64,000 bases of DNA from Mesorhizobium sp. 65-26 (GCA_001899205.1 MKVL01000004.1:62001-126000), one strand, 5' to 3'. Shown: positions 1 through 9,810, numbered from the stretch's first letter. The notes: generated by a model from the sequence alone, not told the origin. Numbers and translations are program-made.

Positions 1-1202
1 TGCGGCTGGCGCACATGGTCGCCGAGGCGGCTAAGGCCGGCCATGCGCTGGACGCGGCGATGCTTGCCGTCCTGCTCACCGAGCGCGGCCTGGGCGGCGA
101 CAGCGCCGATCTCGAACGACGCCTGCTGCGCTTCCGTGGCGAGAAATCACCCCGCGCCAATGCCGCCCGGCAGCTTGCCGAGCGGTTGTCGAAACAGGCG
201 TCTTCCGCCTTGCATTCTTCCGGAAAAGGGGAGGGCGTAACCGCCGGCGCGGTTCTCATCCATGCCTGGCCGGACAGGGTCGCCAAGGCGCGCGGAGAAC
301 GTGGCCGCTTCGTGCTGGCGAATGGTTCGGGTGCGATGGTGGACCCTGCCGACCCGCTGGCCGGCGAAGCCTATCTCGTCGTCGCCGACTTGCAGGGCAA
401 GGCGCAGAACGCCCGCATCACGGCCGCCGCCGCCGTCGACGAGGACGACATCCGCGCGGCGCTCGGCGAGCGGATCGAGGCGCGCCGCGAAACGGCCTTC
501 GACAGGGAGAGACGCGCGGTGCGCGTGCGCGAGGTCACGCGGCTGGGGGCGATCACGCTCGCGGAGCGGATGTTGCCGGCGCCTTCAGGCGCCGATGCCG
601 ACCGAGCGATCCTAGATGCCTTGCGCGCGCACGGGCTTTCGCTGCTGTCGTGGGGCAAGGACGCCGACGTGCTGCGGCAACGCCTGTCCTGGCTGCATCG
701 CGGCCTTGGCGAGCCCTGGCCCGACATGTCCGACGCGGCCCTTGTCGCACGCCTAGATGACTGGCTGCTGCCCTTTCTGTCCGGGGCCGCCTCCTTCGCG
801 GCGATCGATCCGGCAATACTGACGGCGGGGCTCATGTCGCTGGTGCCGCACGATCTGCAGCGCAGTGTCGACAAGCTGGCACCGACCCATTTCGACGTCC
901 CGTCGGGCAGTCGCGTGCCGATCCGCTATGACGGCGAATGGCCGGTGCTCGCCGTGCGCGTCCAGGAGTTGTTCGGCCTCGACCGCCATCCCGCGATCGC
1001 CAATGGCACCGTGCCGCTGACGCTGGAGCTCCTGTCCCCCGCGCACAGGCCGATCCAGACCACCCGCGACCTGCCAGGCTTCTGGCGTGGCTCATGGGCC
1101 GATGTGCGCGCCGACATGCGCGGCCGCTACGCCAAGCATGTCTGGCCAGAAAATCCGTTGCTCGCCGCGGCCACCAGCAGGGCCAAGCCGCGCGGGACGT
1201 GA
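1..1202 (+). CDS. hrpB: ATP-dependent RNA helicase HrpB, C-terminal part (5' end outside window)
   Basis: The reading frame is open from the window edge (first full codon at base 3), so only about the last 400 residues are present. They correspond to the region after the helicase core: the helical HA2-like segment followed by the HrpB-specific C-terminal domain. Recognisable HrpB landmarks are GAITLAERMLP, the WPDMSD...LDDWLLPFL stretch, PTHFDVPSGSRVPIRYDG and the closing YPGSW-like segment, here LPGFWRGSWADVRADMRGRY followed by KHVWPENP. HrpB is a DEAH-box helicase of about 820 residues, poorly characterised in most bacteria. The helicase motifs lie upstream of the window. It ends 64 bases before the regB start, and no terminator is evident between them. 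Confidence 0.93.
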   Translation, partial: RLAHMVAEAAKAGHALDAAMLAVLLTERGLGGDSADLERRLLRFRGEKSPRANAARQLAERLSKQASSALHSSGKGEGVTAGAVLIHAWPDRVAKARGERGRFVLANGSGAMVDPADPLAGEAYLVVADLQGKAQNARITAAAAVDEDDIRAALGERIEARRETAFDRERRAVRVREVTRLGAITLAERMLPAPSGADADRAILDALRAHGLSLLSWGKDADVLRQRLSWLHRGLGEPWPDMSDAALVARLDDWLLPFLSGAASFAAIDPAILTAGLMSLVPHDLQRSVDKLAPTHFDVPSGSRVPIRYDGEWPVLAVRVQELFGLDRHPAIANGTVPLTLELLSPAHRPIQTTRDLPGFWRGSWADVRADMRGRYAKHVWPENPLLAAATSRAKPRGT

Positions 1203-1266
1203 CCCGCAAAACATCGCGCTCTACAGTTTCCTCGTTCGGCGCTATAGGGTCCAGGACCATATTGAT

Positions 1267-2643
1267 ATGATCGGGACGGCATCGTCGTTTCGATCCCAGG
1301 TTCGGACCCTATCCTTGGCGATCAACATTCTCCACGCTCCCGATCCACAGCAAAGCCAGAGGCTGCGGCTCAACACGCTGATCAGGCTGCGCTGGCTGGC
1401 CATTGTCGGCCAGAGCACGACGGTGCTCATCGTCGCCTATGTGCTGAAGTTCCCACTCCAGGTCAGCATCTGCTTCGCGCTGATCGCAAGCTCGGCCTGG
1501 ATGAACCTCTTCCTTGCCTTTCGCTACCCGGCGGCGCATCGGCTGACGCCGTTCGCCGCCTTCGGGATCCTCGTCTTCGACAGCCTGCAGCTCGCCGGGC
1601 TGCTCTACATGACCGGCGGCCTGACCAATCCGTTCTCGCTGCTGATGACGGTGCCGGTGGTCATCTCGGCGACCTCGCTGCCGCTGCGCCTCACCGCCAT
1701 CCTCGGTGCGCTGGTGATGACGGTGGCGACGCTGCTGGTGTTCTTTCACATGCCGCTTCCCTGGTACGAGGGCTCGCCGCTCGTCATGCCGTTCATCTAC
1801 GTCGCCGGCATGTGGATGGCGGTGCTGTCGTCGATCGCCTTCACCGCCATGTATGCCTTCCGCGTCGCCGCCGAGGCGCGGCTTCTGGCCAATGCGCTCG
1901 CCGCCACCGAACTGGTGCTGCAGCGCGAGCAGCATCTGTCGGCGCTCGATGGCCTTGCGGCTGCTGCGGCGCACGAACTGGGCACGCCGCTCGCCACCAT
2001 TGCCCTCGTCTCCAAGGAAATGGAGAAGGCGCTGGGCAGTGATCCCAAATACGGCGAGGACGTGACCTTGCTGCGTTCGCAGAGCGAACGCTGCCGCGAG
2101 ATCCTCAAGCGGCTGACCAGCCTGTCGTCGGAAGGCGAGGCGCATCTCGCGCGCCTGCCGCTCACCTCGCTGGTCGAGGAGGTGATCGCGCCACACCGCG
2201 ACTTCGGCATCTCGATAAGGCTTCGGCCAGGCGAGCGCATCGGCGCCGAGCCGGTCGGCCGGCGCAATCCGGGTGTCATCTACGGCCTTGGCAACCTGGT
2301 CGAGAACGCAGTCGACTTCGCCCGCAAGAGCGTGACCGTCAGTTGGAGCTGGGACGAAGCCGCCGTCACCTTCACGATCACCGACGACGGTCCGGGCTTT
2401 CCCCCGGAGATCATCGACCGCATCGGCGAGCCCTATATGTCGACGCGGCAGGGCACCGAGGCCGGCGGCGGCCTGGGACTTGGCCTCTTCATCGCCAAGA
2501 CATTGCTCGAACGGTCGGGCGCCACGCTCGATTTCCGCAATTCGAGCGGACTGGGCGAGGGCGCCGTCGTTCAGATATCATGGCCGCGCGGCGTGTTCCT
2601 CAACCCGGAATCCGCCGCCGCGATCATGTTTGACACTGCGTAA
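1267..2643 (+). CDS. regB: Redox-sensing histidine kinase RegB/ActS/PrrB
   Basis: Membrane sensor kinase of the global redox pair RegBA (ActSR in rhizobia, PrrBA in Rhodobacter). Of 458 residues, roughly 40-200 form six membrane segments. The quinone-site heptapeptide GGLTNPF lies at 117-123 in the membrane part. The family H-box HELGTPLATI carries the phospho-acceptor His236, and Cys276 sits 40 residues later. This matches the spacing of His225 and the redox-active Cys265 in R. capsulatus RegB. N and G boxes (NLVENAVDFA, DDGPGF, GGLGLGLF) follow. The ATG at 1267 was chosen over an upstream in-frame ATG that lies inside hrpB. regA follows after 63 bases, so co-transcription is likely. Confidence 0.95.
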   Translation: MIGTASSFRSQVRTLSLAINILHAPDPQQSQRLRLNTLIRLRWLAIVGQSTTVLIVAYVLKFPLQVSICFALIASSAWMNLFLAFRYPAAHRLTPFAAFGILVFDSLQLAGLLYMTGGLTNPFSLLMTVPVVISATSLPLRLTAILGALVMTVATLLVFFHMPLPWYEGSPLVMPFIYVAGMWMAVLSSIAFTAMYAFRVAAEARLLANALAATELVLQREQHLSALDGLAAAAAHELGTPLATIALVSKEMEKALGSDPKYGEDVTLLRSQSERCREILKRLTSLSSEGEAHLARLPLTSLVEEVIAPHRDFGISIRLRPGERIGAEPVGRRNPGVIYGLGNLVENAVDFARKSVTVSWSWDEAAVTFTITDDGPGFPPEIIDRIGEPYMSTRQGTEAGGGLGLGLFIAKTLLERSGATLDFRNSSGLGEGAVVQISWPRGVFLNPESAAAIMFDTA

Positions 2644-2706
2644 ATTGGACAATGGAGCCGCGAAACTATATCTGCGTAAAATTCAGGCAGCAGGAACCGC
2701 AAGACG

Positions 2707-3267
2707 ATGACAGGTGACGAGAACGTTGGCGCTATGGTTGAGGGCGAGGACACCTCGCTGCTGATCGTTGACGACGACAAGCCGTTCCTGACGCGCCTTG
2801 CCCGCGCCATGGAGATCAGGGGCTTCGTCGTCGAGACCGCCGAAAGCGTCGAGGAAGCGGTCGCAAAGGTGCGCGCCAATCCGCCCGCCTACGCGGTGGT
2901 CGACATGCGTCTCGGCGACGGCAACGGCCTCGACGTGGTCGCCGCCATCCGTGAGAAGCGCGATTCCCGCACCGTCATCCTGACCGGCTACGGCAACATC
3001 GCGACGGCGGTGACGGCCGTGAAGCTCGGCGCCGTCGACTATCTCTCCAAGCCCGCCGATGCCGACGATGTCTTCGCCGCGCTGACCCGCACCGCGGGCG
3101 AACGCGCGGCGCCGCCGGAAAACCCGATGTCGGCCGACCGCGTTCGCTGGGAACACATCCAGCGCGTCTATGAAATGTGCGAGCGCAACGTTTCCGAGAC
3201 GGCCAGACGCCTCAACATGCATCGCCGCACCTTGCAGCGGATCCTGGCCAAGCGCGCGCCGCGCTGA
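2707..3267 (+). CDS. regA: Redox response regulator RegA/ActR/PrrA
   Basis: DNA-binding partner of RegB, 186 residues. The receiver domain (about 16-130) has the acidic pair DDD at 22-24, phospho-acceptor Asp66 in VVDMRLGDG, the TGYG switch segment and the conserved Lys in SKPAD. The C-terminal Fis-type helix-turn-helix ([20 protein letters not shown], then [17 protein letters not shown]) is almost invariant in this family across alphaproteobacteria. In relatives RegA controls energy, carbon and nitrogen metabolism and, in rhizobia, acid tolerance. An internal ATG at codon 10 would give a shorter product closer to some homologues. No dedicated promoter is evident in the 63 bases after regB. 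Confidence 0.95.
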   Translation: MTGDENVGAMVEGEDTSLLIVDDDKPFLTRLARAMEIRGFVVETAESVEEAVAKVRANPPAYAVVDMRLGDGNGLDVVAAIREKRDSRTVILTGYGNIATAVTAVKLGAVDYLSKPADADDVFAALTRTAGERAAPPENPMSADRVRWEHIQRVYEMCERNVSETARRLNMHRRTLQRILAKRAPR

Positions 3268-3332
3268 TCACTGACCCATCGCCGGCTTGTCGGAGGAACG
3301 AGCCGTCCCCTGACACTGACCACGGAGGCAGA

Positions 3333-4526
<1,194 letters not shown>

Positions 4527-4855
4527 TCCGAACCTCGGCTCCTCGCCCGCGACCTCTCCCCACTTCGTGCAGGATTATCGCATGTGGCGGTGGCGATAGA
4601 CCGGAGCGGCGCAGACCCCCACCCTAACCCTCCCCACAAGGGGGAGGGGATTCCCGCAGGCACCGATCTTCGCAAACTGTCGACGTCTCTGCGTCGGGAG
4701 ACACGCGTGCGGCAGCGTTCCCTCCCCCTTGTGGGGAGGGTTAGGGTGGGAATACCCGTCGCACAAACGCGTCCGGATGGTCGTCGCGATTGCCTTGCCA
4801 CTCTTTGTGGGTGAGGCACCGAACTCAGCGGCGGTCGGCCCCAATCTGTCGAAGA
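4527..4855. repeat. Intergenic region with inverted pair of a 21-nt palindromic repeat
   Basis: No gene is supported in this 329-base gap. It holds two oppositely oriented copies of the same G/C-rich element. The left arm is about 4616-4655 and the right arm about 4720-4750. The 21-nt core at 4628-4648 is the exact reverse complement of 4720-4740, and an identical copy lies at 46202-46222. The arms also share a CCCTAACCC / GGGTTAGGG extension. The genes on either side converge (nhaA forward, mmcB reverse), so the folded element could end both transcripts, but no T-run follows. Elements of this type are common in rhizobial intergenic DNA. Confidence 0.75.
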
Positions 4856-5356
4856 CTACTCGCTTTCGCCATCCAGCGCCGGCACCGGAACGCCGGCCAG
4901 TTCCGCCGCCAGCAGTCGGGCGGCGCCCGCGCGCGCGATGCGCAGCATCAGCGCCTTGCGCGTCGCCGCCGCCATGCGGTGCTCCGGCGCCTCGCGCATG
5001 ATCTCGGCGCCGTAGCCGTCGGAAAGGATGAAGCCGCATTCATCGGGAAAGATCTCCGCCGGCACGCCGGGATGCGTGGCGAAGAAGAAGCGGTCCGAAT
5101 GCAGGCGGTAGTCCGGCCATTTGCGGTCGACCCTGAAATCCTCGATCGACGACTTGATCTCGATGATCCAGATGTCGCCTTGCCGGGTCAGCGCGACCAG
5201 ATCGGCGCGGCGGCCGGTGGCCAGCGACAGCTCAGGCAGCACATGCGCGCCCATTTCGCTCAGCAGCCTCTGCACGCCGCGCCGCACGAGCATGGCGCGT
5301 TCGGACTGGCGGCCGTCGATCAGGGGATTTTGGGGAATCGCTGAAATGATTGGCAT
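4856..5356 (-). CDS. mmcB: MmcB-type DNA repair endonuclease (DUF1052)
   Basis: Small protein of about 166 residues matching MmcB, an SOS-linked DNA-damage protein first described in Caulobacter and widespread in alphaproteobacteria. The PD-(D/E)XK nuclease signature is visible: RRADLVALTRQGDIWIIEIK supplies Asp, Glu and Lys, followed by SSIEDFRVDRKWPDYR and the DRFFFATHP segment. The ATG giving MPIISAIPQNPLIDG (5356) is chosen because homologues begin near here. A GTG at 5383 would add nine residues (MNKIWHGGP). The gene stands alone, convergent with nhaA across a palindromic repeat. No LexA box was confidently recognised upstream. Confidence 0.85.
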   Translation of the reverse strand: MPIISAIPQNPLIDGRQSERAMLVRRGVQRLLSEMGAHVLPELSLATGRRADLVALTRQGDIWIIEIKSSIEDFRVDRKWPDYRLHSDRFFFATHPGVPAEIFPDECGFILSDGYGAEIMREAPEHRMAAATRKALMLRIARAGAARLLAAELAGVPVPALDGESE

Positions 5357-5479
5357 GGGTCCACCATGCCAGATTTTGTTCACGGTTTGAACCTGTTTGT
5401 GGACGGCGACTATCTGGTTGGCAAATCAAGAGTGAGATAGGAACATGTCTTCGCGAGGGAGAGATGGACTTAGGTCGCC

Positions 5480-5815
5480 ATGAAAAAAGCCTACAAGCTT
5501 CAGGCCAGCGAAATCGTACCTCTTGCCTTGGGCAGAGGAGGATGCATCGCTACCGACCGCATCGTCGTTGATGGCGCTAAGGTAGGATACATGTACCGCG
5601 AAAGGCCTGCCCGGCCGCTAGACAGTGGTTGGAGGTTCTTTGCGGGAGATGAAGACGCCGAATACATGAATAAGTCCGAGCACCACGGCATTTATGACAT
5701 CAACACGATCGTAAATTACGATTCAGATATTCTGCCGTTTTTGGACGCAGGCTTGGGGAGCCGGTTTGAACGGAACGCAACCGGCAAATTTAGGCTACTC
5801 GACCCAGACGAATAA
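5480..5815 (+). CDS. DUF2185 / Imm33-type immunity-like protein
   Basis: The 111-residue protein fits the DUF2185 family (Pfam Imm33) along its length. Landmarks are ATDRIVVDGAKVGYMYRE, then DSGWRFFAGDEDAEYMN, HGIYDINTIVNYDSDILPFL and the GSRFERN near the C-terminus. Family members are soluble and are predicted from gene context elsewhere to neutralise polymorphic toxins. No biochemical role is established that I know of. No toxin or secretion gene is adjacent here, and neighbours are mmcB and a LysE exporter. Base composition is visibly more A/T-rich than flanking genes, which suggests recent transfer. A hairpin with a T-rich tail follows at 5834. Confidence 0.8.
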   Translation: MKKAYKLQASEIVPLALGRGGCIATDRIVVDGAKVGYMYRERPARPLDSGWRFFAGDEDAEYMNKSEHHGIYDINTIVNYDSDILPFLDAGLGSRFERNATGKFRLLDPDE

Positions 5816-5833
5816 ACGATAGACATCCAGTCC

Positions 5834-5860
5834 TTGGCGCGCCGTCGCGCCAATTCCTTT
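5834..5860 (+). terminator. Probable intrinsic terminator after the DUF2185 gene
   Basis: A perfect 8-bp stem TTGGCGCG / CGCGCCAA with a CCGT loop lies at 5834-5853, 18 bases after the DUF2185 stop. It is followed by a modestly T-rich stretch (TTCCTTTATC). The reverse-strand lysE gene ends downstream at 5939, so the hairpin sits between converging units. Confidence 0.55.
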
Positions 5861-5938
5861 ATCTATCTGGTTCTTGGGAAGTTGCGGCGCATGGGCGATC
5901 TCGTTGCCTAAAAGAGCTCCGATTTGGCCTGCCCTGCT

Positions 5939-6601
5939 TCAACGATGGGCCGCCGGAGCCGGTCCCGCATTGCCCGACAGAAGCAGCCTCAGGCCGAGGC
6001 CGATCATCACAACGCCGGTGAAACGCTGCTGCCAGGCAAGCAGCCCCGGCCAGCGGTAGAGCCATTGGCCGACGGTGCCGGACGCCATGGCGACCGAGCC
6101 GAGCGAGAGGATGCCGGCAAGCTTCTGGATCGAGCCGAGCACCAGAAGCTGCAGCCAGATCGGCCCGGCGCCCGGATCCACGAACTGCGGCAGGAAGGCA
6201 AACATGAAGAGCAGCGATTTCGGGTTCGTCAGGCTGTTGATCGTCCCCTGGCGGATCGCCGACCAATCCGAGATACGGCCGACGGCGGACCGCTTGTCCC
6301 GGTGGGCCGCCAGGCTGGCAAGGATCATCCTGACGCCGAGATAGAGCATGTAGAGCGCGCCGGCCCATTTCAGGATGACGAGACCCGCCGGGTAGGCTTG
6401 CAGCAGCGATGCCACGCCGAGAACGAGAAGGCCCACCTGCACCACGCCGGCGACGAAGACCATGCCGATGACGGTAAGCAGCGCGACCCTGCGCCCCTGG
6501 CCCACGCCGCGCGCCACGACGAGCATCATGTCAGGCCCGGGCGTTATCTCCAGCACGACCAGCGCGGCGACGAAGGTGAGGAGTGCTGTGGCGGACGGCA
6601 T
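5939..6601 (-). CDS. LysE/RhtB-family amino-acid exporter
   Basis: Inner-membrane protein of 220 residues with about six hydrophobic segments, the normal size for LysE/RhtB translocators. The family signature ITPGPDMM near residue 20 and the TNPKSLLFMFAFLPQFVDP segment near the middle are both present. Members export amino acids or their derivatives, such as homoserine or threonine. The substrate cannot be read from the sequence. The gene is reverse-oriented, downstream of the outer-membrane protein gene with 125 bases between them, so it probably has its own promoter. Confidence 0.9.
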   Translation of the reverse strand: MPSATALLTFVAALVVLEITPGPDMMLVVARGVGQGRRVALLTVIGMVFVAGVVQVGLLVLGVASLLQAYPAGLVILKWAGALYMLYLGVRMILASLAAHRDKRSAVGRISDWSAIRQGTINSLTNPKSLLFMFAFLPQFVDPGAGPIWLQLLVLGSIQKLAGILSLGSVAMASGTVGQWLYRWPGLLAWQQRFTGVVMIGLGLRLLLSGNAGPAPAAHR

Positions 6602-6726
6602 AATCAGGGACCCGGATTGGACATCCCTTCTAGCGCACTCCGCCGCCGGCGTTCCATCCCCCCGATGACGGCGATGCGTTTTCGTTCAGCGACCTCGGCT
6701 CTATTCCCGCTTGGGCTCCCGAACAG

Positions 6727-7644
6727 CTAGAAACGGTAGTTCAAACCGAGCCTCACAATGTCGTAGGCGCTCTTGAAGCGGACATCGAGGAACGCGTCGC
6801 CCACGGCGGGCGCCTGCGCGGTGAGATGAACCTTCTGGTCGCCGAGATCCACATGCAGATACTCGGCCTTGAGGGTCACGCGCCGGGAGAGCGCATATTC
6901 GAGGCCGCCGCCGACGGACCAGCCGGCGGTCACGCGCGAGGTCTCCCCGGCGAAGCAGGTGGTATGACCGGGGCAGTCCATCTTCGTTGCGAAGGTCGGG
7001 CCGTCAAACGTCCAGCCGGTATCGCCGACGATGGAAACCGATGCCGCCGATCTTGCCTGGCCATAGGCCAGGCCGCCGGTCGCGAAGACCAGCAGGCGAT
7101 CTTCAGGCAGATAGCCGATCCTGGCGCGCGTCGTGCCGAACCAGTCGAGACGTTGCGACGAGCTCGCGCCAAGCCTGACGCCCTGCGGGCCCTTGTCGGG
7201 CTCGATATAGTCCGTGCCGCCGCTCATGCCGGACAGCTGAAGGTCGGTTTCGAGGCCGACCAGCCAGTTGGAACCGAACTGCCAGTTGTGTCCGAGTTGC
7301 ACACCGCCGGAGACGCCGGAAGCGTTGAAGGATTGCGTATAGACCAAGGGTCGGCTGAAGGGGTCGAACTCCGGATCGAGGCCATAGGCATAGGCCATCA
7401 GGTTGTGCACGAATTCCGTGCCCGCGCCGGAGCCTTTTCCTGTCGTCCAGTAGTCGGAGAGGCCGTCGCCGGTGAAGGCGGCGCTCGTTCCACTCCGGCC
7501 GTAGCCGAGATTGACGCCGCCATACCATCCGCTCCAGTCATAGGCGGTGGTCGAGGCGGCGGCTGGTCCATCCGCCCGCGCTTCGCCGGCAAGGGCGGAT
7601 GACGAAAGGATGGCCACGACGCAGCTCGCGAAAATAAGTCTCAT
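6727..7644 (-). CDS. Outer-membrane beta-barrel protein (Omp25/RopB-like)
   Basis: 305-residue exported protein. The start MRLIFASCVVAILSSSALAG gives a clean signal peptide, cleaved near AGEARA, and an upstream in-frame extension lacks this property. After the signal come YDWSGWYGGVNLGYG, alternating hydrophobic/polar strands with many Gly/Tyr/Trp residues, and the terminal strand LGLNYRF ending in Phe, typical of barrel assembly signals. This architecture matches the small porin-like surface proteins of Brucella and rhizobia (opacity family). Two Cys residues near MDCPGHTTCF may form a loop disulfide. Its function is probably structural or surface exposure. It is transcribed divergently from the AraC regulator. 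Confidence 0.85.
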   Translation of the reverse strand: MRLIFASCVVAILSSSALAGEARADGPAAASTTAYDWSGWYGGVNLGYGRSGTSAAFTGDGLSDYWTTGKGSGAGTEFVHNLMAYAYGLDPEFDPFSRPLVYTQSFNASGVSGGVQLGHNWQFGSNWLVGLETDLQLSGMSGGTDYIEPDKGPQGVRLGASSSQRLDWFGTTRARIGYLPEDRLLVFATGGLAYGQARSAASVSIVGDTGWTFDGPTFATKMDCPGHTTCFAGETSRVTAGWSVGGGLEYALSRRVTLKAEYLHVDLGDQKVHLTAQAPAVGDAFLDVRFKSAYDIVRLGLNYRF

Positions 7645-7948
7645 GCGAAATCCCGGTTCGATTGATCGCCCGACTGATGGCGGATTTCGCCGGCTGCGTC
7701 TTGGAAGGGCGGGCCTTCGCATCGGACGGGCGGGCACTGCGCGGGAACCGTGGCGATTGTGGCCGATTTGCCACGCCGGATCGCGCGTCGAATGGGAACT
7801 TGGAACCTGAGGCCCCGCCCTTGGACTCCGGGGCTCTGTCCATGGCCGGGCCCCTTGTCACAAAAGGCGGTTTCCGTGTTGGATGGCGCGGTGTGGACCC
7901 GGGGCGTGCTTGGGAGGGTCCGGTGGGGGCGGCCGGTCAGGCAAGACC
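7645..7948. promoter_or_regulatory. 304-bp divergent intergenic region between omp and araC genes
   Basis: No gene is supported here. The stretch should hold the promoters of the outer-membrane protein (reverse) and the AraC regulator (forward). A short GCCCCG / CGGGGC inverted repeat lies at 7812-7834 with an 11-base spacer. I see no convincing -35/-10 pair and no clear direct-repeat AraC site. Confidence 0.35.
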
Positions 7949-8914
7949 ATGCAGAAGATCGATTTCTCGTCGGACAGCCTGCCCGCGCATCTGAGTGACA
8001 GGGAGCGGTTCAACCTGTGGCGCGACATGTGGCTGGAGCAGCTTGGTGTGGCCGAGATCAGGCACGCCGAGGACAAGCCGTTCGCCACCGCCACCAAGAT
8101 GCGCTTCCTCGGCGATTTGCGCGTCGGGCTGTTCGAGACCACCACCGAATATTATCTGCGCACGCGCAAGCACGTCGCCAATGACCGGGACGACATCTTC
8201 CTCGGCTTCTATCGCAGCCCCAGGCCACAGGTGTGGACCGTCGCCGATTGCGACGTATCTTTGCGCAGGGGTAGCGCCATTGCCTACAACGTCGCGCAGC
8301 CTTGCCGGAGCTTTACCGACGGCGTCACTTCCTGGACGCTCGCGACCGTCCCGCGCGCGTGGCTGCTCAGCCAGTTGCCGCACGCCGACGATCGGCCGGT
8401 CACGCTGCTCGATCCGGCGAATCCCGCCGTGCGTCATCTCGAGCGCATGATCGACTTCCTGGTCGGTTCCGACGAACTCGATCAGGTGCCCACCCTATCG
8501 CGTCAAGCCGGCACGACGCTGGCCGACCTTGTCGTCCTGGCGCTTGGCGGGCGAGGCGAGGCGGCCGAGATCGCGACCGCGCGTGGCCTGCGGGCCGCGC
8601 GTCTGCGTGAGGTCATAACGGTCATCGAGGCACGGTTCGCGGAGCCGGACCTTTCGACGGAGGCGGTCGGGCGCGCTGTCGGCCTGTCGCGCCGCTACCT
8701 CAACACTTTGCTGCTGGAAAGCGGCTCGACCTTTGCCGAGCGCGTCCTGGAGCTGCGTCTGCTGAAGGCGCAAGCCATGCTGTCCGATTTCCGAAACGAC
8801 GTGATGAAGGTCAGCGACATCGCGCTCGCCGCCGGCTTCAACGACGTCTCCTACTTCAACCGGCGTTTCCGCGCGCGTTTCGGAGCCTCGCCGACACAGC
8901 ATCGGGGCGGCTAG
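7949..8914 (+). CDS. AraC-family transcriptional regulator
   Basis: 321-residue regulator. The N-terminal 200 residues resemble the AraC-binding-like domain found in regulators such as FeaR (LRVGLFETTTEYYLRTRKHV, DDIFLGFY, then RGSAIAYNVAQP). The C-terminal 100 residues form the double helix-turn-helix: LSTEAVGRAVGLSRRYLNTL, then MKVSDIALAAGFNDVSYFNR followed by RFRARFGASPTQHR. The ATG at 7949 (MQKIDFSS) was chosen over an upstream in-frame ATG whose extension is low-complexity Gly/Arg. It may control the divergent outer-membrane protein gene, but this rests only on orientation. The effector is unknown. Confidence 0.87.
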   Translation: MQKIDFSSDSLPAHLSDRERFNLWRDMWLEQLGVAEIRHAEDKPFATATKMRFLGDLRVGLFETTTEYYLRTRKHVANDRDDIFLGFYRSPRPQVWTVADCDVSLRRGSAIAYNVAQPCRSFTDGVTSWTLATVPRAWLLSQLPHADDRPVTLLDPANPAVRHLERMIDFLVGSDELDQVPTLSRQAGTTLADLVVLALGGRGEAAEIATARGLRAARLREVITVIEARFAEPDLSTEAVGRAVGLSRRYLNTLLLESGSTFAERVLELRLLKAQAMLSDFRNDVMKVSDIALAAGFNDVSYFNRRFRARFGASPTQHRGG

Positions 8915-8951
8915 CTTGAGGGGCGCGGGCCGCCGGGTCCGGCGGGCGCCG

Positions 8952-9368
8952 TCAGCCGGCCGGCTCGGCCATCTCGATGGTCACCGGCAGGCCCCGGCGG
9001 AGTGAATTGCTGACCGTGGATATGGTCTGCGCGCGCTCCACGATCGGGCGTGGATCGGCGCCGTCCAGTGCGTCGCATGACACCGTCATCGTCGCCGCTG
9101 TCGCGATCAGGGGCGTGCCTTCGAGCTGCAAGGTCACGGCGACGGCGATCCGGCCGAGTCTCGCGCCCATTTCATCGGCCGCATAGCGCAGGTCGTTGCA
9201 GAAGCAGCCGCCGATCGCCAGGGCCAGCAGCTGGCCGCCATTGAAGCCGAGCCCCATGCCGCCGGCCTTGCCCTCCGGGCGGTCGACGACGATCGTGTGG
9301 CCGCCGGCCCAGCCCAGCGACGCCTGCGTGCCTTCGATATTACGCAGTTCCACTGTCATGGAAATCAT
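8952..9368 (-). CDS. OsmC-family protein
   Basis: 138-residue protein with the OsmC/Ohr fold signature: GFNGGQLLALAIGGCFCNDL includes the N-terminal redox Cys, followed by an alpha/beta half (VAVTLQLEG, MTVSC). Characterised relatives are thiol peroxidases acting on organic hydroperoxides. The second conserved Cys may be the one in MTVSCDALDG. The start at 9368 has GGAGGGAG five bases upstream. A second ATG at 9359 is less well placed. It lies 37 bases downstream of cueR on the same strand, so the two are probably co-transcribed, which would tie a thiol-based protein to copper sensing. Confidence 0.85.
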   Translation of the reverse strand: MISMTVELRNIEGTQASLGWAGGHTIVVDRPEGKAGGMGLGFNGGQLLALAIGGCFCNDLRYAADEMGARLGRIAVAVTLQLEGTPLIATAATMTVSCDALDGADPRPIVERAQTISTVSNSLRRGLPVTIEMAEPAG

Positions 9369-9405
9369 CTGGGCTCCCTCCCCCCGATGTCCTCGTTGCG
9401 GGTCG

Positions 9406-9810
9406 TCAGGCCGATGCCTGGCCCGGCGCCCCGGCTATATCGTCGAGGATGGGGCAATCCGGCCTGTCGTCGCCATGGCAGGCATGGACCAGCCTTTGCA
9501 GGGTCGAGCGCATCGACTGGAGTTCGCGCACCTTCTCCTCGATTGCCTGTACATGGGCGGCGGCGATCTCGCGCACATCCTGGCTCGCGCGGCCGCGATC
9601 CTGGTACAGCGCCATCAACTGCCGGCAATCATCGATGGAAAAGCCAAGGTTGCGCGCCCGGCGCAGGAACGCCAGCCGATGGATGTCGTCGCCGGAATAG
9701 TCGCGGTAGCCATTGCCGGCCCGGCTCGGGCTGATCAGGCCGATTTCCTCGTAGTAACGGATGGTCTTGGCCGGCAGGCCAGAGCGTTGGGCGGCGTCAC
9801 CGACATTCAT
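9406..9810 (-). CDS. cueR: Cu(I)-responsive MerR-family regulator CueR/HmrR
   Basis: 134 residues. The N-terminal winged helix is typical of the MerR family (MNVGDAAQRSGLPAKTIRYY, then EEIGLISPSR and NGYRDYS). A long dimerisation helix follows, then the metal loop ACHGDDRPDCPIL with Cys111 and Cys119. The eight-residue spacing equals that of the Cu(I) ligands Cys112 and Cys120 in E. coli CueR. In rhizobia the equivalent is called HmrR. Such regulators sit on long 19-bp-spaced promoters and untwist them on binding Cu(I), Ag(I) or Au(I). A fitting site lies before copA at 19470-19500. osmC follows in the same direction. Confidence 0.93.
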   Translation of the reverse strand: MNVGDAAQRSGLPAKTIRYYEEIGLISPSRAGNGYRDYSGDDIHRLAFLRRARNLGFSIDDCRQLMALYQDRGRASQDVREIAAAHVQAIEEKVRELQSMRSTLQRLVHACHGDDRPDCPILDDIAGAPGQASA

